Shown here one piece after another: positions 61,101 through 64,000 of a DNA stretch of 64,000 nt. The position numbers and the translations under genes are program-made. Location of the stretch: the NCBI GenBank assembly GCA_034509495.1, contig CM067522.1:2351268-2415267 (forward strand), written 5' to 3'. Within the stretch, counting starts at the first letter, position 1. Every line of letters begins with the position of its first letter. The stretch comes from Acestrorhynchus altus. Taxonomy: Eukaryota > Chordata > Actinopteri > Characiformes > Acestrorhynchidae. The notes beneath the pieces were generated by a model that was not told where the DNA came from, searched no databases, and worked only from the letters and a program-made list of their open reading frames with translations.

Positions 61101-62440
61101 ACCACGGTTCCTAGTTCAGGTCCTAAACCCAGTCATTCCTAATGGACCATTCCTAATATCTGTATGGACAAGGATCTAGTCCCATGTAAACCCTGAAGCT
61201 TCCCAGTTCCACCTACACTGCTTCCATAGCTCCCAGTCAAAGTTACCTTGTACCCAAGGTCCAACCATGGAACTCTATTTTTTCAAAAGCAATTCAAAAG
61301 GAACTTGATCTGTCAACACTTGATGGGTAACCTTTGCTTTCTGTTTTAGATGGAGTGATAGCCATTGTCGTGGTGGTCTGCATTGTGCTGGGGTCCATCC
61401 TTATTGGGGTAGGAATCTATCTTATGAAACGCAGGAAGAGAAGTCCCCGTCAAACCAGGTGAGAATGATCACATGCAAGCATCTCTACCATCTATGAAAC
61501 ACAATACACTTTCAATCCCATCCTGCTCATCCTAGTCTAATGATGGGTCCCCTCTCAAGGTCTGTCAACTGGGCAACATGTCTCAAGTGTGTGTTGTAGT
61601 CAACGAACAAGAGGTACACAACCCAAAAGTAGTCTCCGAGAGCCCTTTAATAGGGCAGTGGGGGAAACGTTTTACACCGTTTTGTGCAAAAACCCAGTAT
61701 TTAATCAGACCACACATGTAATCAATGAAATATCTGCCCGAGACGAGTTTTGTAGCGATTCTCCAGTTGCGTTATTTCTGTCGCTGATTGTACATCAGTG
61801 TTTCCCAACCGTGTTCCTGGAGGCACACCTGATCTGCATGCTTTACAGCTTACCCTGCTCCCCACACACCTAATGATTCAACTAATCAGCTCATTAACAA
61901 GCCCTTCAGAGTTACAAGGGGTGTGTTGAAACTAAAATGTGTAGGGCAGGTGTGCCTCCAGGAACACGGTTGGGAAACACTGTTGTACATATACCTCTTC
62001 CAACCATCTCAATGCCATTCTCACCCATCAGCCAACAGATACAAAGAAAAGACCCTGTGCCAATGAACAAGTCCTATTTCATCCCCTCAAGAGTAAACCT
62101 TCCTCAGCAGAACTCACCCACGGTAACTCCTAACTTCTCATATTCATAACCTATCGTGCATCTGTTAACACCATCTGTCTACTAGTAGATCGAGGTAGCA
62201 GTGAAACTGATTATTTACACTTACAGCCAACACGTCCCAAAGGTCCCCCGCCGCCACCACCTCCTCCAAAGGCCCACATCCCACCCAAAACCCTCCACAC
62301 GGACTTCAGAGCAGCGCATAAGGTAACGTGGCCAGAGTAATTTTACTTCTCATCCTTGTTTGATCATCTACATCCATATTTAGTGTAACACTCTGACTCT
62401 CTTCCAGGCTCTTAGACCACCTCCTCCACCCAGGGTATGA
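44722..62440 (+). CDS. adam28: ADAM28-like metalloprotease-disintegrin, 21 exons found
   Basis: Joined coding exons are 44722-44804, 46254-46330, 47496-47574, 47761-47837, 49194-49386, 50268-50330, 50564-50635, 51094-51263, 51473-51554, 52768-52898, 54369-54546, 56830-56919, 57965-58160, 58264-58369, 59218-59374, 59761-59841, 60890-60977, 61350-61458, 62032-62122, 62227-62322 and 62408-62440. Each has an AG acceptor and GT donor, and phases match throughout, giving 749 residues with no stop. Domains, numbered from the first whole codon: prodomain 1-167, reprolysin metalloprotease about 170-375, disintegrin about 383-466, cysteine-rich 467-584, EGF-like 603-630, transmembrane 643-666, basic stop-transfer 667-671, proline-rich tail to 749. 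The family sheds membrane proteins at the cell surface. The CRPxxDECDLPE and AYKxxNCSxKC patterns point to ADAM28 rather than ADAM8, 9 or 33. The signal-peptide exon, which must end in phase 1, was not found. Confidence 0.88.
45626..45840. repeat. Palindromic agggttctt MITE
   Basis: Arms aaagggttctttgcattg (left) and catgcaaagaaccctttatt (right) are inverted copies around a centre near 45771 (attgctatgcttggcattgtagcaat). It lies in the first intron seen here and is a known style of fish foldback MITE. Confidence 0.75.
46254..46330 (+). CDS. adam28: adam28 exon: prodomain
   Basis: Residues 28-52 plus two bases of codon 53. The acceptor is gtcttgtgttcag and the donor gtaagt. It contains the Y-A-M-T-L-G-G-K-D strand equivalent. 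Confidence 0.85.
46900..47070 (+). repeat. Dispersed element (52-bp-unit family), 3' fragment
   Basis: It has ttgaatagcctagaatatga, aacaatatctgggatgtgtc and tcctataaacatgatt in the order seen at 50070-50130 of the fuller copy. Confidence 0.55.
47496..47574 (+). CDS. adam28: adam28 exon: prodomain
   Basis: Residues 54-79, including Y-T-E-T-H-Y. The donor gttggt is weak compared with the other introns, but phase and family length fit only this end. Confidence 0.8.
47761..47837 (+). CDS. adam28: adam28 exon: prodomain CYYQG block
   Basis: Residues 80-104. The C-Y-Y-Q-G and S-V-S-T-C-x-G-L-R motifs are hallmark ADAM prodomain sequences. The donor is gtatgt. Confidence 0.92.
48000..48840 (+). 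pseudogene. Decayed Tc1-like transposon in an adam28 intron
   Basis: A remnant reads [19 protein letters not shown] near 48090-48145, the first helix-turn-helix of a Tc1 transposase family. Later come [11 protein letters not shown] (48488-48520) and G-G-G-S-I-L-L-W-G near 48595. Stops, including one before the N-terminal remnant, interrupt the frame. It carries its own decay and does not affect adam28 splicing as far as can be seen. Confidence 0.75.
49194..49386 (+). CDS. adam28: adam28 exon: cysteine switch and pro/catalytic boundary
   Basis: Residues 105-169. It starts G-Y-F, holds the likely cysteine-switch Cys143 in L-V-C-G-V, and ends with a basic K-S-R-S-R segment. No canonical R-x-K/R-R furin site is visible, consistent with autocatalytic activation known for ADAM8 and ADAM28. 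Confidence 0.92.
49720..50190 (+). repeat. Dispersed element with four 52-bp units
   Basis: Minisatellite units start at 49811, 49863, 49915 and 49967, each with ggggcggggct. Flanks match the family: ttaaattccagtttaaatac before, and ctgaaaataacaatatctgt and caaactacaaaaacatccca after. Confidence 0.85.
50268..50330 (+). CDS. adam28: adam28 exon: metalloprotease start
   Basis: Residues 170-190, with [11 protein letters not shown], the first beta-strand of the reprolysin fold. The acceptor is tgggtag and the donor gtacgt. Confidence 0.9.
50564..50635 (+). CDS. adam28: adam28 exon: metalloprotease helix 1
   Basis: Residues 191-214, an amphipathic helix ending I-I-N-F-V-N-A. The donor is gtgagt. 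Confidence 0.92.
50668..50976 (-). pseudogene. LINE C-terminal fragment (RTE/R2-like type)
   Basis: The minus-strand frame of 102 codons reads T-R-M-D-K-L-R-N-E...[12 protein letters not shown], the familiar C-terminal block of LINE proteins. It lacks the reverse-transcriptase core and an initiation context. The exact clade is uncertain. It lies in the adam28 intron between 50635 and 51094. Confidence 0.65.
51094..51263 (+). CDS. adam28: adam28 exon: metalloprotease core
   Basis: Residues 215-270, with L-T-G-L-E-I-W-S-D and the F-x-x-W-R...[10 protein letters not shown] block that precedes the active site in this family. Confidence 0.94.
51473..51554 (+). CDS. adam28: adam28 exon: metalloprotease core
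   Basis: Residues 272-298, including G-S-T-V-G-L-A-F and [10 protein letters not shown], the substrate-edge strand and S1' wall region. Confidence 0.94.
51580..52280 (+). repeat. Dispersed element with one 52-bp unit
   Basis: Blocks ccaactgaatcaaatcccag, gtgcatgtttac, one unit near 51660, ttgagttatagaggaaaaag, gaataaaagtcctgagaata, and tcaaactacaaaaacacccc define it. It has been invaded by a (TAC)n(TAA)n tract. Confidence 0.75.
52105..52193 (+). repeat. (TAC)n(TAA)n microsatellite
   Basis: About eight ACT/TAC repeats pass through acaacta into about twenty-four ATA/TAA repeats inside the dispersed element. Confidence 0.93.
52768..52898 (+). CDS. adam28: adam28 exon: zinc active site
   Basis: Residues 299-341. 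[12 protein letters not shown] supplies zinc ligands His313, His317 and His323 and catalytic Glu314; the Met-turn is C-I-M, Met337. All catalytic residues are present, so the enzyme should be active. Confidence 0.97.
53095..53310. repeat. Palindromic repeat, partial copy 7
   Basis: It opens with acactgatcggccataac, the terminal sequence of the family, and continues through gaccccacaggaccaccaca and gtgatgggtcattctcagca. Confidence 0.75.
53890..54280 (+). repeat. Tc1-type MITE
   Basis: It contains acagcttgtctagtccctgt, gcagattaacatcctatttg, gatctgtggagcagtggaac and ends cccaatacgtttgtccatat. It lies about 90 bp upstream of the exon at 54369. Confidence 0.75.
54369..54546 (+). CDS. adam28: adam28 exon: end of protease, start of disintegrin
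   Basis: Residues 343-401. F-S-S-C-S closes the protease and V-C-G-N-G-F...G-E-Q-C-D-C-G opens the disintegrin domain. Confidence 0.95.
54845..55115 (+). repeat. tRNA-derived SINE
   Basis: Head gtggctcagcggtctaacc (A-box-like) and ggatcaaatcccagatc (B-box-like) are followed by a body with ctggccatgctctttctggg and gcattggctggacagcaatg. Box sequences are degenerate. Confidence 0.65.
55845..56415. repeat. Palindromic repeat, copy 8 (near full length)
   Basis: Both inverted arms and the spacer with gctggatatttctggttggt are present, and it ends ggcataatgttatggttgat. It is the best template for the family in the window. Confidence 0.85.
56830..56919 (+). CDS. adam28: adam28 exon: disintegrin
   Basis: Residues 402-431, nine tenths of a disintegrin core with C-C-N-A-T-T-C and G-E-C-C-Q-D-C. 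Donor gtaagt. Confidence 0.95.
57410..57655. repeat. Palindromic repeat, partial copy 9
   Basis: It carries only the left arm: gatcaggaccccagaggacc to ccttgtagatgtaaagtcag. It lies in the intron before the disintegrin-loop exon. Confidence 0.8.
57965..58160 (+). CDS. adam28: adam28 exon: disintegrin loop and cysteine-rich start
   Basis: Residues 432-496. The integrin-loop tripeptide position is Glu445-Cys446-Asp447 (E-C-D, no R-G-D), followed by L-P-E-Y-C-T-G and N-G-x-P-C. The open frame extends upstream to 57764, but that part is intron: the acceptor ccttacag at 57957-57964 marks the true start. Confidence 0.94.
58264..58369 (+). CDS. adam28: adam28 exon: cysteine-rich domain
   Basis: Residues 498-531, N-Y-C-Y-D-Q-N...Y-C. 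Acceptor tgttgtgcctcag, donor gtgagt. Confidence 0.93.
58390..58960 (+). repeat. Dispersed element with one 52-bp unit
   Basis: Blocks ttaaatgccaaagcaacttc, one unit near 58460 with gggggcggggct, attgggttatagaggaaaag, gaataaaagtcccaagaagg, and acatcaaactacaaaaacat match the family order. Confidence 0.8.
59218..59374 (+). CDS. adam28: adam28 exon: cysteine-rich domain
   Basis: Residues 533-584, with D-V-M-C-G-K-L-F-C and V-D-T-G-T-K-C-G, conserved ADAM signatures. Confidence 0.95.
59761..59841 (+). CDS. adam28: adam28 exon: cysteine-rich to EGF-like
   Basis: Residues 585-611. Cys603 and Cys607 begin the EGF-like module; A-Y-K-x-x-N-C-S-x-K-C is ADAM28-like. Confidence 0.94.
60005..60060 (+). 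repeat. LINE reverse-transcriptase scrap
   Basis: The bases gtggcgtcccacagggctcaattg encode G-V-P-Q-G-S-I, the reverse-transcriptase motif preceding the YADD box. Nothing else of the element remains. Confidence 0.5.
60190..60495. repeat. Inverted-repeat element
   Basis: cttcagccaataagaagctg at 60190 and its inverted copy cagcttctgattggctgaag at 60472 extend for about 45 bp with few mismatches, around a 210-bp centre. This is MITE-like. Confidence 0.7.
60890..60977 (+). CDS. adam28: adam28 exon: EGF-like module
   Basis: Residues 612-640. Cys613, 619, 621 and 630 complete the six-cysteine module, with C-x-C-x-x-G-W-x-P-P-D-C. Donor gtacgt. Confidence 0.94.
61350..61458 (+). CDS. adam28: adam28 exon: transmembrane helix
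   Basis: Residues 642-676. A 24-residue Val/Ile/Leu/Gly helix is followed by K-R-R-K-R, giving type I orientation with the tail in the cytoplasm. Confidence 0.93.
61796..61982. mobile_element. hAT-type MITE with 8-bp target duplication
   Basis: Terminal inverted repeats cagtgtttcccaaccgtgtt and the mirrored aacacggttgggaaacactg extend to about 35 bp. The element, 187 bp long, is flanked on both sides by ttgtacat (61788-61795 and 61983-61990), the 8-bp duplication typical of hAT insertion. It has no coding capacity. Confidence 0.92.
62032..62122 (+). CDS. adam28: adam28 exon: cytoplasmic tail
   Basis: Residues 678-707, polar and unconstrained, with acceptor ttctcacccatcag and donor gtaact. 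This exon is the least conserved part, but its phase joins both neighbours. Confidence 0.75.
62227..62322 (+). CDS. adam28: adam28 exon: proline-rich tail
   Basis: Residues 708-739. R-P-K-G-P with eight prolines and K-A-H-I-P-P-K provide class I and II SH3-binding cores, as in other ADAM tails. Confidence 0.88.
62408..62440 (+). CDS. adam28: adam28 final exon and stop
   Basis: Residues 740-749, A-L-R followed by five prolines and R-V, then TGA at 62438-62440. Acceptor tctcttccag. Confidence 0.85.
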   Translation, partial: ALRPPPPPRV

Positions 62441-63009
62441 ACTCACCTCCGTGTGACTGCCAGCCAGAGGAAAAAACTCCTCTGTCCCACTATCCGGACC
62501 CACCAGCACTTCCAAGAGACCCAACGTTGGAAAATCGTAGCTCAGGGTTTGATGTGGAGCTCTCTAGAGGCCAACGCAGCTTGTCCACATCGTGCCACAG
62601 ACCTTCTTCATAGCCCCCGAAGGCCGCAGCACTGCACTACCTTGGACTGAGTCCACTCACAAAAGACTTGAGGGATTAAACAAGAGCTACATTGTCAATT
62701 ATTCACTGATCCAGCACGACACTGGATTTGAGTCGCGCCACCGGGGGTTGTAAAACCACTCTCGAAAACTTGTACTCTGGTCTCAGGGCAAGCAAAGCCA
62801 TGCTTTATGGAACGATACCTCCTATTGGAGCCTTCCTTGTATAAACTTTAAGACTGAATTATTTTATTTATTTTCTTACTCGAGTGCCATGTGAATGAAT
62901 GTGTGTGAATGTATGTGACTTAAACCTGATTTTTTTTTTTTTTACTGAAAAAAAGTAACTTCTTTCAACTTCTAAAATTGAAATATAACGATTTGCTCTT
63001 AAAAATAAA
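62441..63009 (+). terminator. adam28: adam28 3' UTR and polyadenylation signal
   Basis: AATAAA at 63004-63009 is the first good signal after the stop and gives a UTR of about 0.57 kb; a second AATAAA lies at 63236-63241. Confidence 0.65.
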
Positions 63010-63099
63010 ACAACTTACAAGGGATTGTCCCTCCAAAATTCTTACCTTTTTCTTTCTTATGCAAACTCAGACAAAGCAAACAAGACCACTTACACAGTC

Positions 63100-64000
63100 T
63101 TCTGTATTTGACTTTATTTCTCTTTTTGTCCTCAAGTGATACATCTACAAAAAATCAAGAATTAAATGCTGGCCTTGCAGTACTTGACAGAAGAATCCAT
63201 CCATCCCATAAAGCCTTGGAGTGTATAAGACTATTAATAAACTGTATTCCTGGCCTGGGATAATGTGGGATATGTCCATGCCACTGCGTTGGTCTTCATC
63301 TTTCTTGTACCAACAATGCTAAAGCTTCTCCATTGCAGACATAACCAGAGACCGACCCAGAGAGTTACAGAGCAGAACAGACCTGATAGTCTTGCACATG
63401 TACAAAACACCCTGCAAATTAAAGGCTGAAATCAGGGACAAGCTCCCTCTTCTGCGGCCAGTCCTGGAGGGTCAGAGCACTGTGTAGCGTTGGGGTCACC
63501 CAGAACCAGATCTAAGCAACGCTGTCCTACAGTAGCCAGAGAAGGTTGTTTGGAGCAATCAGTTGTGTTATAGGGTTAGAACAATTAGACTTTGCTTGTT
63601 CTCCAAGATAAGTTTACTGATGGAATAGTAACGATCACTGGTCCTGTTTCGGGTAGGGGATGTTCAGATGATGCCTTTCTGAAATCTTTAAAGTGAGCTG
63701 ATTTTTGGTTTTGTCTACAGCAGACAGCACTTTTCTTGAAGCTGAGAACTTTTCCAGAAGTTCCTCCCGACAAACTAACCCTGTCTCAATAGGCTCGTCT
63801 GTGTTGGTCTATTAGGCTGCGCCAACATGACCAGGCTGAAGTGACTCAAATCTGATTTGACAGGTGGCTCTAGTCTTCAAATGTTTCAGTTGGAGTTGGC
63901 TCGGGAATTGGAAAGCGAATCGAGTAGTGTGTACATTTATGTACATTCCGCCTTAAATGATACAGCAGCTTCATTCTGGTGCTAAAACAAGCAGCACCAC
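63100..64000 (-). other. Possible 3' UTR of a convergent gene
   Basis: AATAAA on the minus strand (plus-strand tttatt near 63114-63119) and even, non-repetitive sequence rightward are what the 3' UTR of a tail-to-tail neighbour would look like. The minus frame at 63585-63773 is not recognised. Confidence 0.3.

Overview
This window is nuclear DNA from a teleost fish. It is AT-leaning and gene-poor, with spliced genes bounded by canonical GT-AG introns, dense Tc1/mariner-type transposon relics, tRNA-derived SINEs, LINE reverse-transcriptase scraps, hAT-type MITEs and long (CA)n, (AT)n and (TAA)n microsatellites. The repeat mix resembles characins, catfishes and relatives (Otophysi), but that is inference. 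Nothing prokaryotic or viral was seen.

Layout: 1-13.2 kb is mostly intergenic. It holds decayed transposons, a 52-bp minisatellite inside a dispersed element, and a palindromic repeat family. At 13.6-14.5 kb, in a CpG-rich island on the minus strand, lies a compact intronless gene for a 102-aa protein recognisable as TCIM (TC1/C8orf4), with a TATA-like box, an inverted CCAAT box and a polyadenylation signal. From 14.6 to 44 kb the DNA is again repeat-rich and intergenic. It contains one unexplained cysteine-rich terminal exon on the minus strand (17755-18050), satellite-like tandem arrays and several non-repetitive stretches that may be conserved regulatory DNA.

From 44.7 to 63.0 kb on the plus strand is one spliced gene for a membrane-anchored metalloprotease-disintegrin. 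I assembled 21 coding exons giving 749 residues: prodomain, reprolysin catalytic domain with an intact zinc site, disintegrin, cysteine-rich region, EGF-like module, transmembrane helix and a proline-rich tail. It resembles ADAM28 most closely. The signal-peptide exon was not found. The introns carry several copies of the dispersed repeats seen elsewhere in the window. Beyond its 3' end, a minus-strand polyadenylation signal suggests that a convergent gene begins beyond the right edge.

TCIM (NF-kB/Wnt-linked intracellular regulator) and ADAM28 (leukocyte-type sheddase) both lie on human chromosome 8p, so their proximity here probably reflects old synteny. I found no convincing new biological system. 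The points most worth checking are the orphan exon, a partial Tn5/Nextera mosaic-end sequence inside an AT microsatellite (a likely assembly artefact), the 52-bp expandable repeat, and a four-copy palindromic array just upstream of the first ADAM exon found.
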